Source: Legionella erythra
GTDB taxonomy: Bacteria; Pseudomonadota; Gammaproteobacteria; Legionellales; Legionellaceae
Reading direction: 5' to 3'
Assembly: GCF_001467615.1 (NCBI RefSeq)
Contig: NZ_LNYA01000030.1
Coordinates: 1-64,000, forward strand
DNA: 64,000 nucleotides
Shown here piece after piece: positions 44,804-54,416 of this stretch (positions are counted from its first letter, which is position 1; every line of letters begins with the position of its first letter). The notes under the pieces are model-generated. The model had not been told where the DNA came from. It ran no database searches and saw only the letters and a list, made by a program, of their open reading frames with translations. The position numbers and the translations under genes were made by a program.

Positions 44804-45817
44804 TCAATCCAGATGAACAGGAAGGCCCGTGGCCAGTGATTGCTTGGCCGCACGGGCTATGCGCAGGGCCTGAAGGCCATCCCACCCTGACACCGGGCTG
44901 GGTTTCGACTGTTGCCAGGCGTCATGAAATGCCAGCAATTCCGCAATGAAAGCCTGTTGATAACGTTCCAGAAAAAAGAATTTGGGGTTAGCGGTGGTGG
45001 TGCTGTTTTGACGGTAATGCTTCACCGTGTGATTGGGTTGATTATCCGCGAGCAGCATGCCTTGGGACCCGAAAGCTTCAATGCGTTGATCATAACCGTA
45101 GACGGCCTGGCGGCTGTTGTCGATAACCCCTAAAGCGCCATTGGCAAAACGAAGCTGTATAATGGCGGTGTCCACATCCTGGCAGGCTTCAAAATCCGGA
45201 TCGATCAAGACGGCGCCGCTGGCGTATACCTCAACCACTTCGCAGGACGTTAAAAAACGCGCCATGTCAAAATCGTGGATGGTCATGTCCATAAACAGAT
45301 CGCCGGAGGTCGCGGCATAACCCTTGGGAGGGCAGACCGGATCACGGGAAGAAATACGCAGAATCTGCAGGGAACCAATATCACCTGCTCTAATTTGGGC
45401 CTGCAAGGTAGCAAAACTGTGATCAAAGCGGCGGTTGAAACCCAATTGCAGCAAAGTATGATTTGCCTCGACGCGGGTTAAGGCCTCCTGAATCGATTCT
45501 TCGGTAAGACCGATGGGTTTTTCACAAAAAATGGCCTTGCCGGCAGCGCTTGCGGCCTTAATCTGCTCGATGTGCAGGGACGAGGGCGAGGCAATCAGAA
45601 TTGCGTCGATATCCTCACGCTCTATGATGTCGCGGCTATCGCCGCTGATGAAGGGGATTTGCAATCTTTCGGCCCAGGATTTGTCCAGAGCCGGATCGGC
45701 AATGGCCATCAATTGAAATTGCGGCAGATGGAATTGAATGTTTTCCGCGTGCAGTTTGCCAATGCGTCCAGCGCCAAGGATGCCGAGACGGCAGCGTTTA
45801 TAAGTTAAATAAGTCAT
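44804..45817 (-). CDS. iolG: Inositol 2-dehydrogenase IolG
   Basis: A 337-residue Gfo/Idh/MocA oxidoreductase that oxidises myo-inositol to scyllo-inosose with NAD+. The Rossmann motif GILGAGRIGKLHAENI is at the N-terminus, followed by EKPIGLTEESI with the conserved EKP, FNRRFDHSFATLQ, and the MTIHDFDMARFL motif with catalytic Asp/His. Length is normal. It overlaps the iolT end by 20 bp and is followed after 7 bp by iolCB, so the operon is tightly packed. Confidence 0.94.
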   Translation of the reverse strand: MTYLTYKRCRLGILGAGRIGKLHAENIQFHLPQFQLMAIADPALDKSWAERLQIPFISGDSRDIIEREDIDAILIASPSSLHIEQIKAASAAGKAIFCEKPIGLTEESIQEALTRVEANHTLLQLGFNRRFDHSFATLQAQIRAGDIGSLQILRISSRDPVCPPKGYAATSGDLFMDMTIHDFDMARFLTSCEVVEVYASGAVLIDPDFEACQDVDTAIIQLRFANGALGVIDNSRQAVYGYDQRIEAFGSQGMLLADNQPNHTVKHYRQNSTTTANPKFFFLERYQQAFIAELLAFHDAWQQSKPSPVSGWDGLQALRIARAAKQSLATGLPVHLD

Positions 45818-47231
45818 GGTGTTTTTTCCAAAGTGAAGTCAATCGTATGATCCGGTGTCGACGCGGTTGGCCAATGTCTCTCAGTGGCAATCCATTCGAC
45901 AGGTTTTCTTCAATTTTTTCAAGGCTTATGCCTGAGGTTTCGGGGACAAAATAATAGGTAATGGCGAAGGCCAGTAAACAAATGAGGGCAAAACCAAGAA
46001 AAACCGTGCTTTCGCCGAATCGTTCATATGCCTGAAGAAATGAAATAGAGACGGCAAAATTAGCGGCCCATTGCATCAGAGTGGCGAAGCTCATGGCAAA
46101 CCCGCGCACGCTGGATGGATAAATTTCGGCAATGATGACCCAGAACAGTGAGCCTAAACTGATGCAATAGCCGATGACATAGAGTGTCATGGCCGACAAC
46201 AGGAAAAACGGCGATGGGGCGGGCGCGCATGCAAAGGAAAGACTTACCGTTAAAAGGCTCAGGCAGGCCAAAAAAGTTCCAACAAGCAATAAAAAGCGGC
46301 GGCCATGGCGATCAATAAGGCAGGCTGTTATGGCGGTAAAAATGAAATTAACCAGGCTGAGCCAGAACGTGGCCAGGATGGCCTGTTTAATCGGTGTGAA
46401 TCCGGCGTCATGAAAGATCATTGGCCCATAAAACAAAATGGCATTGATGCCTGATAATTGTTGAAAAATGCCGAGACTGACGCCAAGCAGTAAAAGTGCC
46501 GCAAGCGGCGGTTTCAGGAGGATTAAGCGGCTTGTCCGCGATGGGCTCTGGTGTCTTTTTATTTCCTGTAACTCAGTCATTACCTCCACGTGACTGCAAC
46601 GAAGCCGTTTTAAGGCGTCGCATGCTTTGTCCTCCCCCTGGTGTTTCATTAACCAGCGCGGTGAGTGGGGTACACAAAACAGGCCGAGGTATAATACCAG
46701 CGCTGGAAGAATACCCATGGCTAGCAGCAGTCGCCAGCTGGAAGACGATACATCATGAAGGGAGTACCCCAGAAGATAAGCAGCGGCCTGACCGGAGGTA
46801 ATGGCAAGGCCATTAATCAGCACCAGAGCCCCGCGTTTGTCCTTGGGCGCCATTTCGGCGATATAAAGCGGCGCTGTGTAGGAGGCCACGCCAATGCAAA
46901 GCCCGATTAACAGCCGGCCGGTGAGCAAGGCCGTCAGGCTATTGGCCTCTGCACAAATCAGGGTTCCGACTATAAAGAGCAACGCCACGGCTTTCAGCAG
47001 GGAACGTCGACTTATGCGGTCAGCGATGAGGCCGCTTAAAGGAATGCCGCAGACTGAGCCGAGTAAGCTGGCACTGACAACCTGTGACCATTGCCAGGTG
47101 CTTAAGGATAATTGCGCTGAAACCTGATGGTGAATATCGGCAATGACACTCGAATCAAAACCGAAAAGAAAGCCGGATAATCCTGCAATGGCTGCAACAA
47201 GTACAACAAAACGATTAATCCCACGGTTCAT
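45798..47231 (-). CDS. iolT: Inositol/sugar MFS transporter IolT
   Basis: A 477-residue sugar-porter MFS protein with 12 helices. Motifs: FGFDSSVIADI, DRISRRSLLK, GRLLIGLCIGVASYTAPLYIAEMAPKDKRGAL, PESPRWL-type PHSPRWLMKH, the QQLSGINAILFYGP sugar-binding helix, DRHGRRFLL, and a C-terminal PETSGISLEKIEE. I prefer the ATG at 47231; an upstream GTG at 47285 is the alternative. As first gene of the iolT-G-CB-D-E operon it probably imports myo-inositol. It is a paralogue of the hexose carrier at 56072. Confidence 0.9.
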   Translation of the reverse strand: MNRGINRFVVLVAAIAGLSGFLFGFDSSVIADIHHQVSAQLSLSTWQWSQVVSASLLGSVCGIPLSGLIADRISRRSLLKAVALLFIVGTLICAEANSLTALLTGRLLIGLCIGVASYTAPLYIAEMAPKDKRGALVLINGLAITSGQAAAYLLGYSLHDVSSSSWRLLLAMGILPALVLYLGLFCVPHSPRWLMKHQGEDKACDALKRLRCSHVEVMTELQEIKRHQSPSRTSRLILLKPPLAALLLLGVSLGIFQQLSGINAILFYGPMIFHDAGFTPIKQAILATFWLSLVNFIFTAITACLIDRHGRRFLLLVGTFLACLSLLTVSLSFACAPAPSPFFLLSAMTLYVIGYCISLGSLFWVIIAEIYPSSVRGFAMSFATLMQWAANFAVSISFLQAYERFGESTVFLGFALICLLAFAITYYFVPETSGISLEKIEENLSNGLPLRDIGQPRRHRIIRLTSLWKKHHDLFNL

Positions 47232-47369
47232 AGCGATGGCATAAGTCCTTTTATTTTCGCTGCCAATGCTAACACTGTCGTGCACAATCGTAAATGCTAC
47301 GCTTGTTTAGGCCAGTAAACTGCTGTAATTTAAAAGATATTATTAAATGGCGTAGGACCGTCTTAAACC

Positions 47370-49070
47370 ATGCGCAAATTCATTGCTACCCTGCTATTGC
47401 CTGCCTTACTGTCGCCGCAGTTCGCCCTGTCTTACAGCATGCGTCATGCCAGCAAACCCTTTGTTCCTATGGTTGATAATCAAGCTTTTCGAGATGAAAT
47501 CATCAACTACGTGCGCGGTATTGCCATTAACCAAATCAAACAGGTTCCACTAGAGAATCTGCAGACGCTGGATGCTACCTGGAATAATGCCTACCAAAAA
47601 TCAGACTGGGGTGTGCATGTCAGCCTTTATCACCTGGGCAATAAGGTCGGCGAGGGAGCAAGCCATGGGCCAAGCCTCGCGGCTGTCCTAAAAAAAGCCA
47701 CGGAAATTGCCCTGAAACCGCAGCCGACTGATCGTTTGAATGAAAAGGAATTAAATCATTACCGCTTCAAAGTCGCGTTTGATTATTATCCGGCGAGACG
47801 GTATTCCTTCATTGAATATGGCGAAAAGGGCCTTGAATTAACGGGCAGTCGAGTGGCTGTTCGCACGATGAATGCAGATTCCCTGAAAACGCAGATAAAA
47901 AGCAGCGAAGCCTATTTACTGAAAACCATGCATCCGCAATTGCATGGGTTTTTCAAATTTTACAACGCGGGCAAAGACAAACAGCAGGCCTTACTGCGTA
48001 CCATTTACTCATCTTCCAGTTTATACACCTTGCTGATGCTTTATCGAATGCATCCCGATGACCAGTTGGCGGCACAGTTTAAACCCATTGCCGAATTTAT
48101 TCTTTCCAATCAGGTGAAAGACGGACCTCATGCCGGAGGATTTTATTACGGCTACAACCCCAAAAACAAAGAAAAATCCTGCCGGGTCGTGGTCGGCACC
48201 ACATCCAAAACCATTTTTACCCTGCTTGAACTCAATCAATTCTACCCCAATGAACCCAAATACCTCGCCGCCGCTAAAAAGGCAGGCGATTGGTTATTGA
48301 CCCGGGTGAATCAGGACGGCACGGTCAACCCTGTGGCGAGCTGCACCAGCGGCCAATGGAAAGACTATAAGAAACAATCCTTTCTTTATTCCGGGCAGGT
48401 CCTTTCAGCGCTTTCGCGACTCTATGGCGTGACGCATGATCAGCGCTACCATCAGGGAGCTGCAATAATTGCCGGGCAGTTTTTAAAGCAATTACAAACG
48501 CAGGGCTTCATCGTCGGTGATGATTATCGACCGGCGAATTCCATTTCTTCAAGCTGGGTGATGATGTCGCTGATTGATTTGGCAAAAGTACATAACAACC
48601 CGGTCTATCGCAAAACCATCGATGACATTGCCAAGGCCATTCTCGCGCGGCAGATCACGGATAAAAACGACATTTACAGCAATGGCCGCTACCTCGATGC
48701 AATGACGACCAGCGGCAATGGCTGGATCAATGAAGTCATGGGGGTGCTCTATCAATTCTGCACCCAGCAGGGGGGCAGTCAATGTCAACGGTATCAAGAT
48801 GCCATGATGCTTACCAGCCGGTGGTTATTGCAGAATGCCTACACCGCAGAGAATACCTATAACGTCAAAAATCCTGAGCGGGCGATTGGCGGCTTTATAA
48901 CCAATTTCACCACGCGTACGGTACGAACCGATGCGGTTTGTCACGGTGTAAACAGCTTGATTATGCTGCTTTCAAGTATTGGTAATAACAATAAAACACT
49001 GGTGGATTTGCCGGAAAGGCCATTAATCGAAATACTTCCGCTTCTGCGCGCAGGCAATGGGTTTTTATGA
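47370..49070 (+). CDS. Secreted protein with alpha/alpha-toroid-like domain
   Basis: A 566-residue protein with a signal peptide (residues 1-22, cleavage near ALS-Y). The middle and C-terminal parts (about 195-540) repeat helix pairs with aromatic/Gly turn motifs, such as ADGGFYYGY-like HAGGFYYGYNP, SSWVMMSLIDLAKVH, NGWINEVMGVLY and GGFITN, the texture of six-hairpin glycosidase or epimerase-like toroids. The N-terminal region (about 60-170) is a separate alpha/beta domain of unknown type. A sugar-related role is inference. The next gene, a methyltransferase, overlaps its stop by 4 bp. Confidence 0.7.
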   Translation: MRKFIATLLLPALLSPQFALSYSMRHASKPFVPMVDNQAFRDEIINYVRGIAINQIKQVPLENLQTLDATWNNAYQKSDWGVHVSLYHLGNKVGEGASHGPSLAAVLKKATEIALKPQPTDRLNEKELNHYRFKVAFDYYPARRYSFIEYGEKGLELTGSRVAVRTMNADSLKTQIKSSEAYLLKTMHPQLHGFFKFYNAGKDKQQALLRTIYSSSSLYTLLMLYRMHPDDQLAAQFKPIAEFILSNQVKDGPHAGGFYYGYNPKNKEKSCRVVVGTTSKTIFTLLELNQFYPNEPKYLAAAKKAGDWLLTRVNQDGTVNPVASCTSGQWKDYKKQSFLYSGQVLSALSRLYGVTHDQRYHQGAAIIAGQFLKQLQTQGFIVGDDYRPANSISSSWVMMSLIDLAKVHNNPVYRKTIDDIAKAILARQITDKNDIYSNGRYLDAMTTSGNGWINEVMGVLYQFCTQQGGSQCQRYQDAMMLTSRWLLQNAYTAENTYNVKNPERAIGGFITNFTTRTVRTDAVCHGVNSLIMLLSSIGNNNKTLVDLPERPLIEILPLLRAGNGFL

Positions 49071-49693
49071 ACGAACAAAGCAATAAAGACAGGGTGTATG
49101 AGTCTTATAACAAAATAGTCGATTGGTATGACGCGCATCGTAGCCGTGAACTCTTCGAAAAGCCTTATCTTGAGGCGGTTTGTGATGAAATACGCCGCAG
49201 CAGTAAAAAGATATTGGATTTAGGCTGCGGAACGGGCGAACCGATGGCGCGCTATTTCATTGAACAGGGATTTGCTATCACGGGGGTAGATGCGTCGGTG
49301 AACATGATTGAGTTGGCGCGTCAGCGCTTTCCCGAGCAGCGTTTCATCGTTGATGATATGCGCAATCTGGCGCTCGGCGAAACCTTTGATGCGATTCTCG
49401 CCTGGCATAGTTTTTTTCATTTACCGCCGGATGATCAGCGCGCCATGTTCAAGGTGTTTGAACAACACCTCAACGTTGGGGGTGTCTTGCTCTTTACCAC
49501 CGACTTTGCCGAAGGGGAGATTTGGAGCGACAATGGCGGACAGAATCTTTATCATGCTTCTTTAAGCCTGGCAGAATATCAATATTTGCTGGCACTGCAT
49601 CATTTTACGGTGCTGACACACAAGGTAAGAGATCACGACTGTGGCGAAGCCACGGTTTGGCTTGTGAAATATACCCACAAGCCGATACGCTGA
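49067..49693 (+). CDS. Class I SAM-dependent methyltransferase
   Basis: A 208-residue methyltransferase with motif I LDLGCGTGEPMARYF near residue 46, ITGVDASVNMIELAR, an FIVDDMRNL segment, FDAILAWHSFFHLP and a GGVLLFTTD post-motif stretch. The ATGA overlap with the secreted toroid-like protein's stop suggests translational coupling. Substrate unknown; the fold resembles small-molecule methyltransferases. Convergent with the SH2-like gene. Confidence 0.82.
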   Translation: MNEQSNKDRVYESYNKIVDWYDAHRSRELFEKPYLEAVCDEIRRSSKKILDLGCGTGEPMARYFIEQGFAITGVDASVNMIELARQRFPEQRFIVDDMRNLALGETFDAILAWHSFFHLPPDDQRAMFKVFEQHLNVGGVLLFTTDFAEGEIWSDNGGQNLYHASLSLAEYQYLLALHHFTVLTHKVRDHDCGEATVWLVKYTHKPIR

Positions 49694-49704
49694 TGCCTTG
49701 GCTT

Positions 49705-50175
49705 TTAGGCGCTATAGGGCTTTAATGTGTTTATAGTACTCACATCGTAACCGGCATAAAATTTATTTTTTGTAGCCTGCGCCTCGGGCGGATGAATTAA
49801 ATTGACCGTATCATAGCCCTTTTCTGATAAAAAAGAGGCCAAAAGCACTGCGCCCGATTCATCTAACTTGTCTTTAGACACGTTTTGGCATTGCAAGGCT
49901 ACCGCTTTAGCCGCATTTAGATTAGAAGGGGCATAGTCCCATTGCTTTCCGTTAAAACAGAGGCGTAGGTGATGGATGTTCTTTGATTCAAGACTTAAAA
50001 AAGTGATAGAGAGAAGCCCGTCGACACTGCTGTCACGAATTAACCAGGGGGCTGAAAATTTACCACAGTTTTCCTCAACGATACCTTGCGCTGTTTCCGC
50101 ATCAAGTTTGGCATAAATATAAGTAGAGCCTTTCTCTTTCGATTCAGTTTTAAATAGACCATGTTTTTCTATCAT
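49705..50175 (-). CDS. Small protein with SH2-like motif
   Basis: A 156-residue protein; the ATG at 50175 follows AGGAG by six bases (a GTG at 50178 gives one more residue). From about residue 25 the sequence reads like an SH2 domain: an alpha-A helix (DAETAQGIVEEN), then SAPWLIRDSSVDGLLSITFLS, the counterpart of the FLxR-E/D-S strand whose Arg (about residue 47) binds phosphotyrosine, then NIHHLRLCF, corresponding to the KHYRI strand, and a final helix region SGAVLLASFL resembling the LVxHY helix. No other domain fits. SH2 proteins are known among Legionella effectors. The assignment is from motif pattern only. Confidence 0.6.
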   Translation of the reverse strand: MIEKHGLFKTESKEKGSTYIYAKLDAETAQGIVEENCGKFSAPWLIRDSSVDGLLSITFLSLESKNIHHLRLCFNGKQWDYAPSNLNAAKAVALQCQNVSKDKLDESGAVLLASFLSEKGYDTVNLIHPPEAQATKNKFYAGYDVSTINTLKPYSA

Positions 50176-50314
50176 CACCTTCTCCTAAATTAAGACAATC
50201 CATATTACCTGTTTCAATGAATCAGTAAATATTTTTTACACATGCCGCATTGCATACACACACGGAACGATAGCAAATACTGCAAAAATTCAATCCTTAA
50301 TCCGGTTTTAGCTG

Positions 50315-50342
50315 TTGACGCGGACCACCAGTATTGTACAAT
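50315..50342 (+). promoter_or_regulatory. Promoter of the Entner-Doudoroff operon
   Basis: TTGACG (50315-50320), 16-bp spacer and TACAAT (50337-50342), about 70 bp before zwf. This is a close match to a housekeeping promoter and the best such pair in the region between the divergent genes. Confidence 0.55.
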
Positions 50343-50412
50343 CCCGAATTCCGCGGAGGATCAAGCGGTTATTATCCTCGAACTTGCATTATCAGGAGTG
50401 TAATCAGGGTTC

Positions 50413-51882
50413 ATGATGCCAACAACGACTGACCATAAAGCCTGTGATTTAATCCTGTTTGGCACCTTGGGTGATCTTGCCCGGCGTAAGCTCCTTCCTG
50501 CCCTGTATCAACTGGAGAAGGCCAATCTATTGGCGGAAGAGACTCAACTGATAGGTTGTGCACGCGATCCCCTGAACCGTGACCAGTATCGCCAGTTTTT
50601 AAAAACCAACCTTGAACGGTTTGTGACTGAGCCGCTCGATGAGGCTGTGTTAAATCGTCTACAGCAACGCAGTATTTATGTGCAAATGGATTTAAGCCAG
50701 GCCGCGGATTATCGTAGACTTCTCGATGCCGCATCGTCCAAACAACGCACGCCGGTCAGCTATCTGGCCGTGCCCCCCTCATTATTTGGAGCCATCAGCC
50801 AGGGTTTAGCCAGTGTGGGTCTGGCTGAGGGGGCTGCGCGTATTGTTCTTGAAAAACCCATCGGTCATAATCTGGCCAGTTCTATTGCCACTAATAATCA
50901 GGTGGCCGATTATTTTAATGAAAATCAGATTTATCGTATTGATCATTATCTCGGTAAAGAAACCGTATTGAATTTATTGGTGTTGCGTTTTGCCAATTTC
51001 ATTTTTTCATCGAACTGGGATCGTACGGCCATCGATCATGTTCAGATTACTGTCGCCGAAGCCGTTGGGGTAGAAGGGCGTTGGGGCTATTATGATGACG
51101 CTGGCCAAATGCGGGACATGGTGCAGAACCATTTGTTGCAAATCCTGTCATTGATTGCCATGGAGCCGCCGGTCAGTCTCAATGCCGACAGTATTCGCGA
51201 TGAAAAATTAAAAGTGCTTAAAGCCTTGCGTCCCATTGATTCGGACAATGCGATAGATAACACGGTAAGAGGGCAATATGTCGGCGGCCATCTGGGTGGC
51301 ACGCCGGTTCCCGGCTATTTAGAGGAAGAGGGAGCGCGTGCCGCGAGCACCACGGAAACCTTTGTCGCACTCAAAGTCGCTATTGATAACTGGCGTTGGT
51401 CCGGGGTTCCTTTTTATCTGCGAACAGGCAAACGCATGGCGAAAAAACAAAGCGAAGTGGTTATTTATTTTAAATCGCAGCCGCATAATATTTTTGCCGC
51501 TACCTGCCCGCAGTTAAATGCCAACAAGCTGATTATCCGATTACAGCCGGATGAGGGGGTGGAAATTCAAATCATGAATAAAATCCCAGGCCTTGGCGAA
51601 ACCATGCAGCTTAAAGAAAGCCAACTCGATTTAAGTTTTAATAAAACCTTCGAAACCTTACGAATCGCCGACGCATACGAGCGCCTGCTACTGGAGGCCA
51701 TGCTGGGTCATCAGTACCTGTTTGTCCGCCGCGACGAGGTTGAGCAGGCTTGGCAATGGGTGGACGGGATTCTCAAGGCCTGGGAAGACGTCGACGTGCC
51801 TCTACATAGCTACCCCGCGGGCTCGTTTGGACCTGACGCGGCAGAAACGCTATTAGCCCGGCATCATCATCAATGGGATTAA
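50413..51882 (+). CDS. zwf: Glucose-6-phosphate 1-dehydrogenase Zwf
   Basis: A 489-residue enzyme oxidising glucose-6-phosphate to 6-phosphogluconolactone with NAD(P)+. The Rossmann start DLILFGTLGDLARRKLLPALY, the substrate-binding RIDHYLGKETVLNLL motif, EKPIGHN, and a C-terminal G6PD domain with RTGKRMAKK are all present. The coding start could also be the next ATG (50416). It is first in the order zwf-pgl-edd-glk-eda-transporter, with pgl 3 bp after the stop. Confidence 0.97.
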   Translation: MMPTTTDHKACDLILFGTLGDLARRKLLPALYQLEKANLLAEETQLIGCARDPLNRDQYRQFLKTNLERFVTEPLDEAVLNRLQQRSIYVQMDLSQAADYRRLLDAASSKQRTPVSYLAVPPSLFGAISQGLASVGLAEGAARIVLEKPIGHNLASSIATNNQVADYFNENQIYRIDHYLGKETVLNLLVLRFANFIFSSNWDRTAIDHVQITVAEAVGVEGRWGYYDDAGQMRDMVQNHLLQILSLIAMEPPVSLNADSIRDEKLKVLKALRPIDSDNAIDNTVRGQYVGGHLGGTPVPGYLEEEGARAASTTETFVALKVAIDNWRWSGVPFYLRTGKRMAKKQSEVVIYFKSQPHNIFAATCPQLNANKLIIRLQPDEGVEIQIMNKIPGLGETMQLKESQLDLSFNKTFETLRIADAYERLLLEAMLGHQYLFVRRDEVEQAWQWVDGILKAWEDVDVPLHSYPAGSFGPDAAETLLARHHHQWD

Positions 51883-51885
51883 CAG

Positions 51886-52575
51886 ATGCAATTAAATCAT
51901 TTTAATGATTCAGACTTATTAAACGAACAGTTTGTCAAGGACATGACCACCATTCTTGGCGAGGCCATCGCGGAGCGTGGACAGGCTTACCTGGTGGTTT
52001 CGGGGGGCAGCACGCCAAAAACCTTGTTTCAGCGTCTGGCTAAAGCCGATTTGGACTGGCAAAAGGTGACCATTACTCTGGCTGATGAACGCTGTGTTGC
52101 GCCCACCGATCCCGACAGTAATGAAACCCTGGTTAGGCATTATCTCCTGAAGCATCAGGCGGCCAATGCTCGCTTTATCAGCCTCCATAGCAACAAAACG
52201 ACAGAGGCTGAACGTCTATTAGACATCGAAGAACGGCTCAAGGCCTTACCGGTTTTTGATATTGTCATTCTGGGCATGGGGGAGGATGGACACACCGCGT
52301 CCCTGTTTCCCTGCAGCGAACAAATCGATGCCGGTCTTCATGATGAACGGCTTATCGTGTTAAACATAGTCCCTAAAACGGCACCCTATCCGCGGATTTC
52401 GCTCAGTAAAAACAGGTTATTGAAAAGCCGGCATGTTTACCTGCATTTAGTGGGTGAAAAAAAACTGGCGGTATTAAATCTGGCGCTGGCGTCAGACGAA
52501 GCCACCGCCATGCCGATCCGGGCTTTTCTGCAACATCCCGGCACGGACGTGCAGGTGATGTTTGCAGCACAATGA
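51886..52575 (+). CDS. pgl: 6-Phosphogluconolactonase Pgl
   Basis: A 229-residue NagB-fold lactonase that hydrolyses 6-phosphogluconolactone to 6-phosphogluconate. Signature stretches: LVVSGGSTPKTLFQRLA, TLADERCV, and the ILGMGEDGHTASLFPCS motif. Length is normal for DevB-type Pgl. It starts 3 bp after zwf and ends 8 bp before edd. Confidence 0.96.
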   Translation: MQLNHFNDSDLLNEQFVKDMTTILGEAIAERGQAYLVVSGGSTPKTLFQRLAKADLDWQKVTITLADERCVAPTDPDSNETLVRHYLLKHQAANARFISLHSNKTTEAERLLDIEERLKALPVFDIVILGMGEDGHTASLFPCSEQIDAGLHDERLIVLNIVPKTAPYPRISLSKNRLLKSRHVYLHLVGEKKLAVLNLALASDEATAMPIRAFLQHPGTDVQVMFAAQ

Positions 52576-52583
52576 GGTAAATC

Positions 52584-54416
52584 ATGCATCCGGTTATTCA
52601 GCAAGTCACTGACAGAATCAACGAGCGGAGCCTTAAAAGCCGTGAACATTATTTATCGCGCCTTGAAGCGGCTCGTCTTAAAGGACCGCATCGCAAGGCC
52701 CTGCATTGCGGTAATTTAGCCCATGGGTTTGCCGCCTGCAGCGCCTCGGACAAGCACGACATACGCGCCATGGTGAAGCCTAATATTGCTATCGTGTCGT
52801 CTTATAATGATCTGCTTTCAGCGCATCAGCCTTATGCGGCGTATCCATCGCTAATCAAGCTCGCGGTACGTGAAGCGGGAGGCGTGGCCCAATTTGCCGG
52901 TGGGGTGCCGGCCATGTGTGACGGTGTCACGCAGGGGCAGCCTGGCATGGAGTTAAGTCTTCTAAGCCGTGATGTCATTGCTATGGCCACCGCAGTGAGT
53001 CTTGCCCATAATTTGTTCGACGGCGGATTATTGCTTGGCATTTGCGACAAAATCGTGCCTGGCTTGCTCATGGCGGCGCTGACTTTCGGCCATCTGCCGT
53101 TCCTCTTTGTGCCGGCAGGCCCCATGCCGAGCGGCATTGCCAATAAGGAAAAGGCGAAGGTTCGGCAATTGTATGCTGAAGGGTTGGTCAGTGAGGATGC
53201 CTTACTCGATGTCGAAGCGGCTTCTTACCATAGCCCCGGGACCTGCACGTTTTATGGTACGGCTAACTCCAACCAACTGGTCATGGAGATCATGGGCCTG
53301 CAGTTGCCGGGATCGTCTTTCGTAAATCCGAATACCCCTTTGCGTCAGGAATTAACACGAGCCGCCGCACGGCGCATTGTGCAATTAACCGATTTAGATC
53401 AGGAGTACCTGCCTTTAGGAAAACTGGTGACGGCTGCTGTACTGGTCAATGGCATGGTGGGTTTACTGGCCTCAGGCGGCTCCACTAACCATACCATCCA
53501 TCTCATTGCGATTGCGCGGGCAGCGGGCTTTGTGTTGAATTGGGATGATTTTGCGGATTTATCGACCGTGACCCCGCTTCTTGCCAGAATTTATCCAAAT
53601 GGTCAAGCTGACATCAATCACTTTCAACAGGCGGGCGGCATGGCGTATTTCATTCGTACCCTGCTTGATGCCGGCTTACTGCATGAAGAGGTAGAAACCG
53701 TGGCCGGTTTTGGCTTGCGCCGATATACCGACGAGCCCCGGTTGACTGGCGATACCCTTGAGTGGGTCAATGGCCCGGCCTATTCTCTTGATGAGCAGGT
53801 ATTAACATCAGTGGAGAAACCTTTTAAACCGCAGGGCGGTTTGCAGGTTTTAGACGGTAACCTGGGTCGGGCAGTGATGAAAACATCCTCGCTGGCTGAA
53901 CATCAGGATGTTATTGAAGCACCGGCGGCTGTTTTTGCCAGTCAGCAGGCATTGGAGGAGGCGTTTAAGGCGGGTGAGCTCAACAAGGACTGTGTGGTGG
54001 TTGTCCGTTTTCAAGGACCCAAAGCCTGCGGGATGCCGGAATTGCACAAACTCACGCCCATTCTTGGGGTGCTGCAGGATAAGGGCTACCAGGTTGCCCT
54101 GGTGACGGATGGGCGCATGTCGGGTGCGTCTGGAAAAATACCGGCCGCTATTCATGTGACCCCGGAAGCCGTTGACGGCGGCTTGATAGCCCGGATTGAA
54201 AACGGTGACAGGATACGCGTGGATGGTCGGGAAGGGGTTTTGCAGTTGCTGGTCAGTGCAGACGAGTTGGCCCGACGTCGGCCGCAGGCAGTCGATTTAT
54301 CATCCTGTTATGCCGGGATGGGGCGGGAACTGTTTGGAAGCTTGAGAAATCAGTTGTCGGGAGCTGAAGAAGGGGCCTGTAGTTTGTTTGTAACGGAGGA
54401 CGATGTGCATGCCTAA
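52584..54416 (+). CDS. edd: Phosphogluconate dehydratase Edd
   Basis: A 610-residue IlvD/Edd-family Fe-S dehydratase that converts 6-phosphogluconate to KDPG. Cluster-ligand cysteines are in [11 protein letters not shown]-type context, the [16 protein letters not shown] motif and the [13 protein letters not shown] motif. [11 protein letters not shown] stretch and the C-terminal [22 protein letters not shown] are typical. Full length. GAGGT precedes the start; the stop overlaps the glk start. Confidence 0.97.
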   Translation: MHPVIQQVTDRINERSLKSREHYLSRLEAARLKGPHRKALHCGNLAHGFAACSASDKHDIRAMVKPNIAIVSSYNDLLSAHQPYAAYPSLIKLAVREAGGVAQFAGGVPAMCDGVTQGQPGMELSLLSRDVIAMATAVSLAHNLFDGGLLLGICDKIVPGLLMAALTFGHLPFLFVPAGPMPSGIANKEKAKVRQLYAEGLVSEDALLDVEAASYHSPGTCTFYGTANSNQLVMEIMGLQLPGSSFVNPNTPLRQELTRAAARRIVQLTDLDQEYLPLGKLVTAAVLVNGMVGLLASGGSTNHTIHLIAIARAAGFVLNWDDFADLSTVTPLLARIYPNGQADINHFQQAGGMAYFIRTLLDAGLLHEEVETVAGFGLRRYTDEPRLTGDTLEWVNGPAYSLDEQVLTSVEKPFKPQGGLQVLDGNLGRAVMKTSSLAEHQDVIEAPAAVFASQQALEEAFKAGELNKDCVVVVRFQGPKACGMPELHKLTPILGVLQDKGYQVALVTDGRMSGASGKIPAAIHVTPEAVDGGLIARIENGDRIRVDGREGVLQLLVSADELARRRPQAVDLSSCYAGMGRELFGSLRNQLSGAEEGACSLFVTEDDVHA

